Assembly: GCF_024372745.1 (NCBI RefSeq)
Contig: NZ_VOTZ01000015.1
Coordinates: forward strand, 1 to 58,503
Direction: 5' to 3'
DNA: 58,503 nucleotides
Origin: Methanocalculus taiwanensis
GTDB taxonomy: Archaea > Halobacteriota > Methanomicrobia > Methanomicrobiales > Methanocorpusculaceae
Shown here: piece after piece, positions 17,793 to 26,003 of the stretch
Numbering within the stretch: position 1 is the stretch's first letter
Layout of the letters: each line of letters starts with the position of its first letter
The notes under the pieces: generated by a model
Databases searched by the model: none
What the model saw: only the letters and a program-made list of their open reading frames with translations
Told to the model about the DNA's origin: nothing
Position numbers and translations under genes: made by a program

Positions 17793-18324
17793 TGTATTTT
17801 TGACTCTCCCTTACCTGTATCTCAGTATAGATCTCCCCGATCCTGCCCCAGCACTCTTCCCCATGGCTCTTCCAGTCCTTAGCCGAGAGCCCTGAGGTTG
17901 ACGGAGCCACGAATACTGAGCTCTCTCCGATCATCCCGGATTGTAAGCCATATTTGATCTCTCTTCTCTTTAATGCGTGTCTGGCAGCTTCTTTTCCATT
18001 AAAGACGATACAGCGGGGTGTGTATTCCAGCATTTTCTGCAGGAAACTCTCAGTTTCGTACTGTTTTTTTGTCAGGGATCTGTCGGATCCCGATTCTGTC
18101 TTATTCAGATCGGTAAGCCCTATGCCGTATTCCAACACAATCCGGCAATCCTCAATGGAACGGGGGATTTTGTTCTCTGCGCCGGTGATTAGTGAGAACT
18201 GCGGCCAGAATTTATTCCCCGGTCCGCAATAGTAGCATCCCCTCTCTGCTGACTTTCTGCTGGCGGCAGATCCACAAAAGACGATTGCCAGGTTATGGGC
18301 TAAGATATCTTCAAGAATATGCAT
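17785..18324 (-). CDS. Uracil/mismatch-DNA glycosylase superfamily protein (Mug/TDG-like)
   Basis: The 179-residue product has the superfamily layout: an N-terminal motif IVFCGSAASRKSAERG, then YYCGPGNKFWP (Mug has HFARPGNRFWP), and a C-terminal VAPSTSGLSAKDW in place of the Mug NPSGLS motif. In Mug/TDG the first motif is GINPG with a catalytic Asn; here it is GSAAS. This matches a subfamily common in bacteria and archaea but leaves the catalytic residue unclear. Removal of deaminated bases is family inference. It lies upstream of, and overlaps, a small ORF. Confidence 0.7.
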   Translation of the reverse strand: MHILEDILAHNLAIVFCGSAASRKSAERGCYYCGPGNKFWPQFSLITGAENKIPRSIEDCRIVLEYGIGLTDLNKTESGSDRSLTKKQYETESFLQKMLEYTPRCIVFNGKEAARHALKRREIKYGLQSGMIGESSVFVAPSTSGLSAKDWKSHGEECWGRIGEIYTEIQVRESQKYND

Positions 18325-18437
18325 CAGATCGTGATTGTGAGGATGCCATATAATTTTTTTCGCATTGTTCTTTCCATGAGCGGGGTTTTGGAATAGAAAA
18401 AAGGGTATGATCTGTAGTTGTTTTGATTCTGACCGGA

Positions 18438-18671
18438 TTATCGGGTTCTATCTGCCAGGAACCTCTCTGACAGCAGCGTGATGTCATGAAGGTCAATGAC
18501 ATGGTATCCCTCATCCCGTAGTTGTTCTTTCCCGTCAATCTCCTTTGTGATCAGTGTATAGCGTTCTTTATGCTCACCATCTCTCCATCGCACACGTTCT
18601 GTCTTCTTCTGGAGGGCTGCAATGACTAAACGGGATTCTGCGAATGATAGCGATCCGGAAGGAACCGGAAC
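18438..18671 (-). pseudogene. Open but start-less frame, possible remnant of an archaeal ATPase C-terminus
   Basis: Between stops at 18672-18674 and 18438-18440 a 77-codon frame runs without an ATG before its first third; only an internal GTG is present. The segment ERVRWRDGEHKERYTLI followed by GYHVIDLHDI resembles the C-terminal PD-(D/E)XK part of archaeal DUF234 ATPases, as I recall it. If so, it is a decayed fragment. The rest of 18325-18850 shows no gene. Confidence 0.3.
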
Positions 18672-18851
18672 TCATCTACACAATCGAAGAAGATTTGTTG
18701 AGACATACGTAGACTACTTTGATGTCAACGTAACTGATTAAGGAGAGGGTGTGAGGTGGACACCTTGTAAGTGGCTATCAAAACGATCACCCTCTCTGGC
18801 TGATGGTCTCAGGTGGATCATTTTTTGATGAGCGAATACGAAATCTTGGAT

Positions 18852-18869
18852 CCTATACTTTCTTATAGG
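18852..18869 (+). promoter_or_regulatory. Inverted repeat operator before the toxin-antitoxin operon
   Basis: CCTATA-CTTTCT-TATAGG is a perfect 6-bp inverted repeat with a 6-nt centre, ending five bases before the antitoxin ATG. Type II antitoxins usually repress their own operon through such palindromes. Confidence 0.5.
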
Positions 18870-18874
18870 TTGCT

Positions 18875-19105
18875 ATGGCAACAACGATTCAACTTCAGCC
18901 AGAGACAAAATCCCGTCTCGAAGCCCTAAAAATACATCCCCGGGAGAGTTATGATGAGACGCTCAACCGCCTTCTGGATATGGCATATGACCCAGAGCCC
19001 CTCTCTGAAGAGACTTTGCAACAGATAGAGGCAGGGATTGCAGATATTCGGGCCGGTCGCTTGCGCTCACTTGAAGATATTGCTTGGGAACTGGGTCTGG
19101 AATGA
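18875..19105 (+). CDS. Antitoxin, ribbon-helix-helix-like (VapB/DUF7557 type)
   Basis: The 76-residue product starts MATTIQLQPETKSRLEAL, the strand-helix layout of RHH-like antitoxins (compare TVQVSEETRERL...SYDEVINRLL), with SYDETLNRLLDMA next. The C-terminal half is acidic and would wrap the toxin. The stop overlaps the toxin start (ATGA at 19102-19105). A palindrome lies just upstream. Confidence 0.75.
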   Translation: MATTIQLQPETKSRLEALKIHPRESYDETLNRLLDMAYDPEPLSEETLQQIEAGIADIRAGRLRSLEDIAWELGLE

Positions 19106-19440
19106 TCTGGCGAGTCGTCTTCACTCCGAAAGCGGAACGTGACTTGAAACGTTTTCCAATATCAGAGGAACAGCAGATAAAAGACGAATTAACTGCTCTT
19201 GCAGAAGCGCTTTATCCTTGCATAAACATAAAAAAACTGAAGGGACAGGAGAGTATTCCGATTTACTCTCATCGGATAGAGCGGTATCGGATTATACTCA
19301 CAATTGAGGATGATGTAATGGTCATCTTTGAGATTGGAGATCCAAGCAAAAATATCGATTTAACAACCTTAAAAGAGAGCCGCCGGAGGGAGTTGAACCC
19401 TCGACCTGCTGATTACGAATCAGCCGCTATGCCGGGCTAA
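19102..19440 (+). CDS. RelE/ParE-family toxin whose 3' end runs into tRNA-Thr
   Basis: The 112-residue product has the RelE/ParE core: WRVVFTPKAERDLKRFP, INIKKLKG, YSHRIERYRIILTIEDD and VMVIFEIGDPSK. Such toxins are usually ribosome-dependent mRNases or gyrase inhibitors. The start is the ATG overlapping the antitoxin stop. The frame passes the normal family end, and its last 20 or so residues are read from the antisense strand of the tRNA-Thr gene (19378-19451). This tail is probably accidental, either from loss of the original stop or from insertion beside the tRNA. Confidence 0.75.
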   Translation: MIWRVVFTPKAERDLKRFPISEEQQIKDELTALAEALYPCINIKKLKGQESIPIYSHRIERYRIILTIEDDVMVIFEIGDPSKNIDLTTLKESRRRELNPRPADYESAAMPG

Positions 19441-19451
19441 GCCACGGCGGC
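19378..19451 (-). tRNA. tRNA-Thr (anticodon CGT)
   Basis: Read on the minus strand: acceptor GCCGCCG pairs with CGGCGGC, the anticodon arm is GCTGA-TTCGTAA-TCAGC, and the T arm is GAGGG-TTCAACT-CCCTC. The anticodon CGT reads ACG. The discriminator is T (U73), as in archaeal tRNA-Thr. No CCA is encoded. Confidence 0.92.
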
Positions 19452-19558
19452 ACTGCGACCATTCTATTGGCTGTGAAAAGGTTAAAAGGTTCTGCTCTTT
19501 TGAGCATCGCGGTATCATTTCTGGTTTCAATCTCGTGCAACTATCTTTTTGACATCGC

Positions 19559-19852
19559 TTACGAGTATCCACGCATCGTCACCGAATCACCAGCCTGCTG
19601 CTCTTTTGGGGGCTCGATGGTGCCGAACTTGGATTCAAACTCAGCAACACTCTGCTGGAGCACCGCCAGGAACTTCTTTGCATGCTTTGGGCTGATGGTT
19701 ACGATGGACTTTGCTTTTGCCTGGTTGATGTTTGGGATCTGGTGGAGAAAGAGAAAGGTGAATTCGTCATCCCGGAAGGCAATCTGGATCATATTGCTGT
19801 AGACAGGATCAAGATCCTGCGGCACATTTACGGTTATTTCTTTGGAAGCCAT
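19559..19852 (-). CDS. DUF3467 family protein
   Basis: A 97-residue product with the family pattern: DLDPVYSNMIQIAFRDDEFTFLF, then a short strand pair, and SIVTISPKHAKKFLAVLQQSVAEFESKFG. The family is small and widespread in bacteria and archaea, and its function is unknown. The N-terminus is MASKEITVNV. It lies upstream of tRNA-Thr on the same strand. Confidence 0.75.
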   Translation of the reverse strand: MASKEITVNVPQDLDPVYSNMIQIAFRDDEFTFLFLHQIPNINQAKAKSIVTISPKHAKKFLAVLQQSVAEFESKFGTIEPPKEQQAGDSVTMRGYS

Positions 19853-19893
19853 GCAAATCTATTAGCAGAGTAAAAAGAAAAGGTTTCTTACGC

Positions 19894-20661
19894 ATGTCTG
19901 CGCCAGAAAGAGTTCCAGAGCACACAAACGAGGGAGATACACACAATACTGCAGGACAACGGTATATTCCAATATCAACACTCGTCCGCACCTCGGTCTG
20001 TCCGGTCCGTGTATATCTTGAGCGGTATGAGGTGATCATGGAGCCGCCGGAATATACCGTTGCAAAACAGGTCGGATACCATCTCAATGGTTTGTCTGAT
20101 GCCGACACAGAGACGATCTGGGAGGAGATCCGACTCGTCCGTCCGGATATCGACGATTCAATGAAAGAGTACCTCAAAGGGTGCATCGCCGCCTGCCGGG
20201 GGCTTGCCTGGGAGGAGCCTGTCGCAGCCGATGTTTCCTGTACGAACAGTAAGTACGGCATATCAGGGAGGATCGACTGGATCTTCAGCAGCAAACCCCT
20301 AATTGGCATACTGAGGGCAACCCGGGCCCCGACCTATGGGGTCTGGAAGCAGGATCGGATCCGGGCGGCCGCATACCTGCTTGCAGCCGAAGAGATGGCG
20401 GAGCTGAATTCCGTGTGGCGCAGCCCTCCGTCTGAAGTCCGGATCGCCTATATTCCATCCGGAGTCGTCCGCACGGTCGCCCCCACCGCCTCGGACAGGC
20501 GGAGCCTCCTTGCCGCCCTCAGGAAAGCAGAGGCGATCTATTGCGGCAAAACCCCTCAGCCCCCTCCGGATGCACCCTGCGACCGCTGCCCGAAAAGAGA
20601 ATCCTGCACCCGGGGCGCCCGCGAGCCGCAGACGCTCTTTGACCGGTTCTTCAGGAAGTGA
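19894..20661 (+). CDS. Cas4/RecB-like Fe-S nuclease-fold protein with degenerate active site
   Basis: The 255-residue product has the Cas4 layout: an N-terminal Cys in TSVCPVRVYLERY, a nuclease core GISGRIDWIF, and a C-terminal triple-Cys cluster CDRCPKRESCTRG, giving the four Cys of a 4Fe-4S cluster. In active enzymes the core is GxxDxx followed by E-x-K and TGRAP. Here the second part reads IGILRATRAP, so E and K are replaced (I and R), while the later QxxxY-like helix (DRIRAAAYLLAAEE) remains with R for Q. The fold is likely kept but cleavage is doubtful. There is no CRISPR array or other cas gene in the window. Confidence 0.75.
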   Translation: MSAPERVPEHTNEGDTHNTAGQRYIPISTLVRTSVCPVRVYLERYEVIMEPPEYTVAKQVGYHLNGLSDADTETIWEEIRLVRPDIDDSMKEYLKGCIAACRGLAWEEPVAADVSCTNSKYGISGRIDWIFSSKPLIGILRATRAPTYGVWKQDRIRAAAYLLAAEEMAELNSVWRSPPSEVRIAYIPSGVVRTVAPTASDRRSLLAALRKAEAIYCGKTPQPPPDAPCDRCPKRESCTRGAREPQTLFDRFFRK

Positions 20662-20739
20662 ATTCAGGAGAGGGTACATTGAAAAAGTGGGTGGAAACAG
20701 ATATGCAGAGATGGAAGAGAGATCTGCTGAAAAAGCCGC

Positions 20740-21681
20740 TCAACGATTCAGCAGCGTTCTTGAGAGGATATACTCGCCTCGTGCCTCGCGAGTGGTGCCT
20801 ATAATCAGCCATTTTTCATCCCCGTGATCTTCTATAACACCTGCTGCCTCGATCATCTCTCCTGCGAGGGCCTGACCGGCATAGGTATGGGTGAAGGAGA
20901 GGACATAGCTGATCTCCTCGTGGTCGATTGCATAGACAGACGGGTTGTCAAATGCAAGGGAGGCATCGGTCACGGTAGCTTCAATCACATCCCGGCCGGT
21001 TGGAACTCCTTTTTTGATCGGAACGGCGTTCTGTTCTGTATATCCACGTGAAAAGAGGAGATCGAAGTAGGTGCCTTCATATTCGCCCCGGTTGTATTTC
21101 CGGGCTTCATGGGCGATGAAGTCATCAAAACTGATCTCAGGAACACGCTTCCTGTAGACCTTCCTCCACATCTCTTCACTCATCTCCGGGATCAATCCTT
21201 TCGAAACTGCATCGGCAAGCTGCCGCTGTGCTGAGAACCAGTGCTCTCCATAGATGACGAGATCGATATCGGATGCCTCGTTCTCAAGCCCGCAGAGGAG
21301 TGAGCCGGTGCAGCCGAAACTCTTCTCAGGGAGATTGAAGAGGCTCGCGAGATTCCGGACACGGGAATCCCGCCTGATGATCTCCTGTATCTTCTCTTCA
21401 GGCTTCAGAACTGTTGCTATCTGATCCAGTGGGATCCGGTGGACAGTATCATTCCATTCGGGATGGTGCTCACGAATCCAGGCGAATGCCTCGTCAAACT
21501 CGATCTTCCTGTACCGCTGTCCGTTTCCACAGGCTCGCTCGCCGTCAGGATCGGGGAGGTATCTCAGGACGCAGCCCGCCCGCTCGTCATTGTCATAGAC
21601 GGAGACCGCGTATATGCCGCCATCCTGGTCAATTAAAAAATCACGAAGCCGGATCGGCTTCCTGTCCTGTCCTCTTTCCAT
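20740..21681 (-). CDS. Archaeal nucleotidyltransferase-domain protein (COG2413-like)
   Basis: In the 313-residue product, residues about 120-140 carry the polymerase-beta-type nucleotidyltransferase signature GCTGSLLCGLENEASDIDLVIYG (GSxxxG and DxD). The N-terminal 110 residues and the C-terminal 120 are specific to this archaeal family. The substrate is unknown. It is the last gene of a run that starts with the ACT protein at 23066, with five bases separating it from sua5; the context with a tRNA-modification gene hints at RNA metabolism but is weak. Confidence 0.7.
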   Translation of the reverse strand: MERGQDRKPIRLRDFLIDQDGGIYAVSVYDNDERAGCVLRYLPDPDGERACGNGQRYRKIEFDEAFAWIREHHPEWNDTVHRIPLDQIATVLKPEEKIQEIIRRDSRVRNLASLFNLPEKSFGCTGSLLCGLENEASDIDLVIYGEHWFSAQRQLADAVSKGLIPEMSEEMWRKVYRKRVPEISFDDFIAHEARKYNRGEYEGTYFDLLFSRGYTEQNAVPIKKGVPTGRDVIEATVTDASLAFDNPSVYAIDHEEISYVLSFTHTYAGQALAGEMIEAAGVIEDHGDEKWLIIGTTREARGEYILSRTLLNR

Positions 21682-21686
21682 TCTGC

Positions 21687-22274
21687 TCAGTCCATGTCGA
21701 TGAGGAACCTGACGACCTCATCCAGCTGTGAGCCCGGTCTGATGATCTCCTTTTTTTGAAGATCCACAACGGTGCTTGGGGTTCCCGGCAGCTCCCCCCC
21801 ATCGACGAAGAGCTCATGCCTGACATTCACCTCATTCCGTGTCCTCGGTGAGATGTCGCCTGAAAGATTTGCGCTGGTTGCTGTGATCGGGGCATCAAGC
21901 TCTCTTATGATCGAAAGTGCAATCTTATGATCCGGCCAGCGGATACCAATCATCCCGGTGCCGCCGGTCAGCTCTGCCGGGACACAGCTCTTTGCCTTTA
22001 GGATAACCGTCACGGGGCCTGGGAGGAACCGGTTAATGAATGCTTCTGCGGCAGGATCAAGATAGGCGACACAGGCGAGCATCTCGATATCAGATACCGC
22101 AATTGAGATTGGTTTTCCTCTGAGACGGTTCTTTGCTTCATAGACACGCTCGATTGCAATATCAGAGAAGGCATCGCCGCCAAGGCCATACACCGTCTCG
22201 GTCGGGTAGACAATTAAACCGTCATGCCGGAGGATGGACACTGCCTGTTGTATTATATCATCCATTTCTTTCAT
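21687..22274 (-). CDS. sua5: Threonylcarbamoyl-AMP synthase (Sua5/YrdC family, short form)
   Basis: The 195-residue product has the YrdC signature: GLIVYPTETVYGLGGDAF, KNRLRGKPISIAVSD, RFLPGPVTVILKA, GIRWPDHKIA and PITATSANLSG. It makes L-threonylcarbamoyl-AMP from Thr, bicarbonate and ATP for t6A37 of ANN-decoding tRNAs, acting with the KEOPS complex. Length fits the short form without the C-terminal Sua5 domain. Start is either the first ATG or the ATG three codons on (22265). Confidence 0.92.
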   Translation of the reverse strand: MKEMDDIIQQAVSILRHDGLIVYPTETVYGLGGDAFSDIAIERVYEAKNRLRGKPISIAVSDIEMLACVAYLDPAAEAFINRFLPGPVTVILKAKSCVPAELTGGTGMIGIRWPDHKIALSIIRELDAPITATSANLSGDISPRTRNEVNVRHELFVDGGELPGTPSTVVDLQKKEIIRPGSQLDEVVRFLIDMD

Positions 22275-22310
22275 GCTATCAGCTATACTGTTAAGAACTA
22301 CTCTCTCTGT

Positions 22311-23066
22311 TCAGAACTCACGGCCTTTTACCTTGTTAATGTCAAACACTGCCTTTTCAGAAACGTGCATCACGGCAAAGACTCCTGCCTGGATTGGGTC
22401 CGTGACGACGAGATCTGCATGCTTTGTGACGCTCCCTGCCATCTTCAGTGCAATCACCGGTATTCCTTCTGCTTTCACGTTCTCGACGGCACGGCTGATC
22501 TTTCCACCCATGATCGATCCGGCAAGTACCAGGATAGAGGCACGGGGCAGCCGTGTCACCGCATCAACTGCGAGTGCCAGCGTATCTTCCCCGACAAGCG
22601 GGATGGTATCGACCGAGATCCGCTCGCCACGGATATTATGGCGATCCGCCTCATTGACGGCACCCATTGCTACCTGTGCAACCTGTGCACCGCCGCCGAT
22701 GATGATCACCCGCTGGCCGAAAATCTTCGAAAACGTCTCATGGGTCTCGACCTCAACGATTTGGGGAAGGGCAGTCAAAGCAGCAACGATTGACCCGAAG
22801 TTGTCATCGACCTCGATCTCGAGATCGACCCAGGCAAGCCCCGCCTCAGGTCCGCGTTTTATTATCTCCTGCTGGATTGTCAGGATATTTCCATTCTGTT
22901 CGGCAAGAGTTGTTGCAATATCGCGGAGAACGCCTTTTTTATTCTCAGTTATCAGGCTGATTGCATAGCTTTGAGAAGAGTCCATGTACCTTAATAAATT
23001 GGGGATGAGTGCGAGATCCCAATCCCTATGATATTCACGAGCAATTCCCTGTACTTCATCGTACAC
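22311..23066 (-). CDS. ACT domain protein with DUF5612-like C-terminal domain
   Basis: The 251-residue product has an ACT domain at about residues 32-105 (AISLITENKKGVLRDIATTLAEQNGNIL), an amino-acid-binding regulatory module. The second half (RVIIIGGGAQVAQVAMGAVNEADRHNIRGERI) is the conserved archaeal DUF5612-type domain, with a nucleotide-binding look (IIGGGAQVA). A shorter start at 22985 (MDSSQSYAIS) has AAGGT upstream and remains possible. It probably regulates amino-acid metabolism; its partner is unknown. Confidence 0.75.
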   Translation of the reverse strand: MYDEVQGIAREYHRDWDLALIPNLLRYMDSSQSYAISLITENKKGVLRDIATTLAEQNGNILTIQQEIIKRGPEAGLAWVDLEIEVDDNFGSIVAALTALPQIVEVETHETFSKIFGQRVIIIGGGAQVAQVAMGAVNEADRHNIRGERISVDTIPLVGEDTLALAVDAVTRLPRASILVLAGSIMGGKISRAVENVKAEGIPVIALKMAGSVTKHADLVVTDPIQAGVFAVMHVSEKAVFDINKVKGREF

Positions 23067-23230
23067 AATTCTCTTAATCTGTTTACACTATTACTCGCAG
23101 AAGGAACAAAATGGTATCGGAATGATACCAAAAGATGCTGCTATGATTTCGATCAGGAGGCAGGATAACTAAAAATTCAGGTTTATGTAAATATCCATTG
23201 TTATCACGAAAACAGATGATCCAAACTGCA

Positions 23231-24010
23231 TTATTGATTCAGGGCACGTGTTTTAACGAAGTTCTCCTCTAATTTGATCATATAACCAATTATCGTGTTA
23301 TGTGTATCTTTTCGAGGGCGTGCATTCAGCTCCAGTACCTTTCTCTTACCTGACTTAACTGTTTTAATTACAATATCAAGCGGCCGACCGATCGCAGCTA
23401 CTTCACGGATTGTTTCGAGGAGCGATGGATTTTGATATCCAATGGCTGATTTATGATCGTACTCAATGACTTTCTGAATATTCATAAAAAATGCTCTCTT
23501 GTAGGGAATCCCCGTCAGGTGTTCAGAATAAGGATTGTAATAGATAATTCGTCCTGAAGTGTCAAGAAACATGATACTCAGATCCAGATTGACAAGATCA
23601 TGTAATTCAGTTGAAGTCATGTTGTTTGGCTTGTATGAATCATGTGCATTCAGGGAAAATTCAATTGCATTAAAGAGATCCTTGTCATTGAAAGGCTTTA
23701 CAATAAAGCCAAGTGGCATCGCCTGTTTTGCATTTTCGACCACTTTGCTTCCTGAGTGGGCAGTGCAGAATACTATTGGTTTTGAGAAGAAATGGTAGAG
23801 ATATTTCCCCGCAATGATACCATTTGCCCTCCCTTCAAGCCCGATGTCCATTATGATTAGATCCGGATTTTCCTCAATAGCCATAATAAAGGCGGCATCT
23901 GCAGAAGTGGCATTTCCCAAAACAGTATATCCAAGTTTGTGAAGTCTGAGACTCAGGATCTTCGCGATTACGGGATCATCCTCAACAGTGAGTATTGTTT
24001 TTGCAGCCAT
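23231..24010 (-). CDS. Response regulator with PAS output domain
   Basis: The 259-residue product has a receiver at residues 1-120 (VEDDP acidic pair, phospho-Asp in DLIIMDIGLEG, Thr in FCTAHS, Lys in IVKPFND), then a PAS domain at about 135-250 (LDLSIMFLDTSGRIIYYNPYSEHLTG). There is no DNA-binding or kinase output; such REC-PAS proteins are common in methanogens and probably act through protein contacts. No kinase gene is adjacent. Confidence 0.85.
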   Translation of the reverse strand: MAAKTILTVEDDPVIAKILSLRLHKLGYTVLGNATSADAAFIMAIEENPDLIIMDIGLEGRANGIIAGKYLYHFFSKPIVFCTAHSGSKVVENAKQAMPLGFIVKPFNDKDLFNAIEFSLNAHDSYKPNNMTSTELHDLVNLDLSIMFLDTSGRIIYYNPYSEHLTGIPYKRAFFMNIQKVIEYDHKSAIGYQNPSLLETIREVAAIGRPLDIVIKTVKSGKRKVLELNARPRKDTHNTIIGYMIKLEENFVKTRALNQ

Positions 24011-24874
24011 CCTGTATCAGAACCACATTTCTCACTAAGTCGCCTTCATATCATCCTCTTGTTTTATCTGGAAAACGGTGCGGAATATTGAATGAAATGT
24101 GTTTATTTATGGTGAAATAATCATACTCATTTCAATAATGGGTTTTCCTGCATATCCGTTTATTGATGTATTGTTTTATTTAACATTGACTATAACGTTG
24201 ATAAACGATAAAGTTTTCGAATATAAAATTTTCAGTCTTTTATTCAAGGTAATAGCAGCTGATTCTTGCTATTTGACTGAATGAATATTTCATATTTCAC
24301 CATGGTCTTTGGTGAAATTATCCACTAATCGGAATTTTCCTGTTATAGCCAGGAGAAATACTGAACCAAAACAGAATGATTGAGGGATCGTAATTATAAT
24401 GGAGAGAATTGGCTGCCCGGAATAATGAATTAGTGATGATCGATTTCCTGCACTTATCCATTGTGGAATCAGAAGTAATGACCCGGGGCGGGCTTTATGG
24501 CACGCGGAATCTTTGCCCTCATCATCGGCATCCTATGTTTCAAAAATCCCGATTGCGATTGAGGTGTTATTTGCCTATTTTATTGGAATCTACCTCCTTA
24601 TCATGGGCATCCTGAGCCTGATCACCGGCCTTTTGTGGCGGAAAGTTGAAGTGATTGTATAGGTCTTAGAAATCACCAAATCACAGAATGGTCTGATCGT
24701 CTGGAAGCCCAAACGCCCCTGAGAAGGATCAGATCCTGCCCTGGGGGGGATTTTGGTAAGGAAATATAGGAAGGGAATCTGAAGGGAAATGAACTCCCCT
24801 TCCAAAATTGTACGTAATATTCTCACGATGGATATGATATTTGGAATTTAAAAACAGTGATGTGAGAAAAGTGA
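24011..24874. other. Long intergenic region, mostly without genes
   Basis: The part up to 24400 is AT-rich with no coding pattern on either strand. It repeats TTTGGTGAAAT-like words (around 24106 and 24308) and probably holds the promoter of the REC-PAS gene. An HdeD-like remnant lies at 24497-24662. The end leads into tRNA-Gly. Confidence 0.4.
24497..24662 (+). pseudogene. Frameshifted, truncated HdeD/DUF308-like membrane protein remnant
   Basis: Two frames together give MARGIFALIIGILCFKNP and then IAIEVLFAYFIGIYLLIMGI, SLITGLLWRKVEVIV. This is the hydrophobic repeat of HdeD (DUF308) proteins (RGIFALIIGI, FGIYLLIxGI). One extra base in the CCC at about 24551-24553 breaks the frame and brings an early TGA. 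Only about 55 of the usual 180 residues remain, and no start context is good, so it is decayed. Confidence 0.5.
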
Positions 24875-24945
24875 TGCGATAACCGGGATTCGAACCCGGG
24901 CTAGAGGCTTGGGAAGCCCCTGTCCTACCACTAGACTATTATCGC
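24875..24945 (-). tRNA. tRNA-Gly (anticodon CCC)
   Basis: Read on the minus strand: acceptor GCGATAA pairs with TTATCGC, the D arm contains TAGTGGTAGGA, the anticodon arm is GGGGC-TTCCCAA-GCCTC, and the T arm is CCCGG-GTTCGAAT-CCCGG. The anticodon CCC reads GGG. Discriminator A; no encoded CCA. Confidence 0.93.
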
Positions 24946-25056
24946 GCTTCCTCATTTTATCTGTCTGATCACTTATAGAAGTTATCGTTTGTCTGCCAAA
25001 AAGTACTCCCGTATAGAGAGAGAAAAGAGGGGTTATTTCTTTTAGTTGGTTTGTTT

Positions 25057-25332
25057 TCACTCTTCCTGTGGCTCTTCCGGGGGTTCTTCCGGCGGCTTTT
25101 CAAATATCTGAAGCATCGAGAGCGCGATCTTTCTGAATTTATCAGCTTTAACGATCGCAATTCCACGATCCTCATCCCCGAGCACCATCAGTGTGTCCCC
25201 GGGTTTGATGTCAAATATGTCCCGCGCCTCTTTTGGAATTACGATCTGGCCACGATCACCCACCTTTACCGTACCAAAGATATGCTTCTTCTCATCTGCG
25301 TGGGAATGATTACAGTGGTGACGATGAAACAT
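25057..25332 (-). CDS. AbrB/SpoVT-type transcription regulator with His-rich N-terminus
   Basis: In the 91-residue product, residues about 18-65 form a swapped-hairpin DNA-binding domain (GTVKVGDRGQIVIPKEARDIFDIKPGDTLMVLGD), typical of archaeal AbrB-like regulators. The first 15 residues contain five His and a Cys (MFHRHHCNHSHADEKKH), which could bind a metal. The end is Pro/Glu-rich (EKPPEEPPEEPQEE). Its ATG overlaps the stop of the methyltransferase gene by one base, so the two are co-expressed and it may regulate its own operon. Confidence 0.8.
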   Translation of the reverse strand: MFHRHHCNHSHADEKKHIFGTVKVGDRGQIVIPKEARDIFDIKPGDTLMVLGDEDRGIAIVKADKFRKIALSMLQIFEKPPEEPPEEPQEE

Positions 25333-25919
25333 CAGCTCCTCTCCTTTCGTTTCTCTCTATTTTTCGGGCTGCATCTCAGGAGATCTTTCTCCTCGGAGAT
25401 AATCTCAAAGAGTCCTGAGCCGGAGATGAGTTGCCTCGTCCTGTCACGGGGCTGGTGGCCATCGTCGATAATCAGTATGCCATCTGATTTTGTGATCCGC
25501 AGCAGCTCTTTAAGAAAGGCAGCGGTATCCGGAACCATATGGAACATATCCAGGGCATAGACGAGATCTGCTGATCCTGTTGCCAGACCAGAGTTGTATC
25601 CTTCTGCCAGAACGGGAATGATTGTTTTCTGTCTGGTCTTTGTGATCAATTGTGAGACGGATTCAATTGCACGCTCATGGATATCGACTGCATACACAAT
25701 GCCATCCGGACCGGCGAGCCCGGCTGCACTCTCTAGATAACCTCCAGGACCGCACCCGTAATCAACAACCGTCATACCAGGCCTGATGCCAAAACGGGAT
25801 ACTTTCTTCTCAGGCGGATTGATTCTGTCCCTGATACGGAAGATGAATGCCATTGCAGAGAATGCCACATTCGGTATCCGATAGACGGAATCCTGGGATT
25901 TATGGCTATTGCCGGTCAT
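25332..25919 (-). CDS. Class I SAM-dependent methyltransferase
   Basis: The 195-residue product has the Rossmann methyltransferase motifs: motif I VVDYGCGPGGYLESAA, motif II VYAVDIHERAIE, and motif IV ADLVYALDMFHMV, all of the UbiE/ArsM-like class. The N-terminal FIFRIRDRINPPEKKVSRFGIRPG is a common leader in these enzymes. Substrate is unknown. The first gene of a two-gene operon with the AbrB regulator; repeats around its promoter suggest control. Confidence 0.8.
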   Translation of the reverse strand: MTGNSHKSQDSVYRIPNVAFSAMAFIFRIRDRINPPEKKVSRFGIRPGMTVVDYGCGPGGYLESAAGLAGPDGIVYAVDIHERAIESVSQLITKTRQKTIIPVLAEGYNSGLATGSADLVYALDMFHMVPDTAAFLKELLRITKSDGILIIDDGHQPRDRTRQLISGSGLFEIISEEKDLLRCSPKNREKRKERS

Positions 25920-26003
25920 CTCTCCATCACCTTGGCATGATGGAGTACAGGGCTCAATACATCCCGGTTTGGGATCTGAAGTGTCCGGTTCGTTTTCATG
26001 TAA

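Noticed and set aside
19894-20661. Possible CRISPR-Cas locus around the Cas4-like gene
   Set aside because: No repeats or other cas genes are found on either side.
24099-24284. Plus-strand frame rich in Ile/Leu/Phe
   Set aside because: AT-rich noncoding composition, no ribosome site, no recognisable family.
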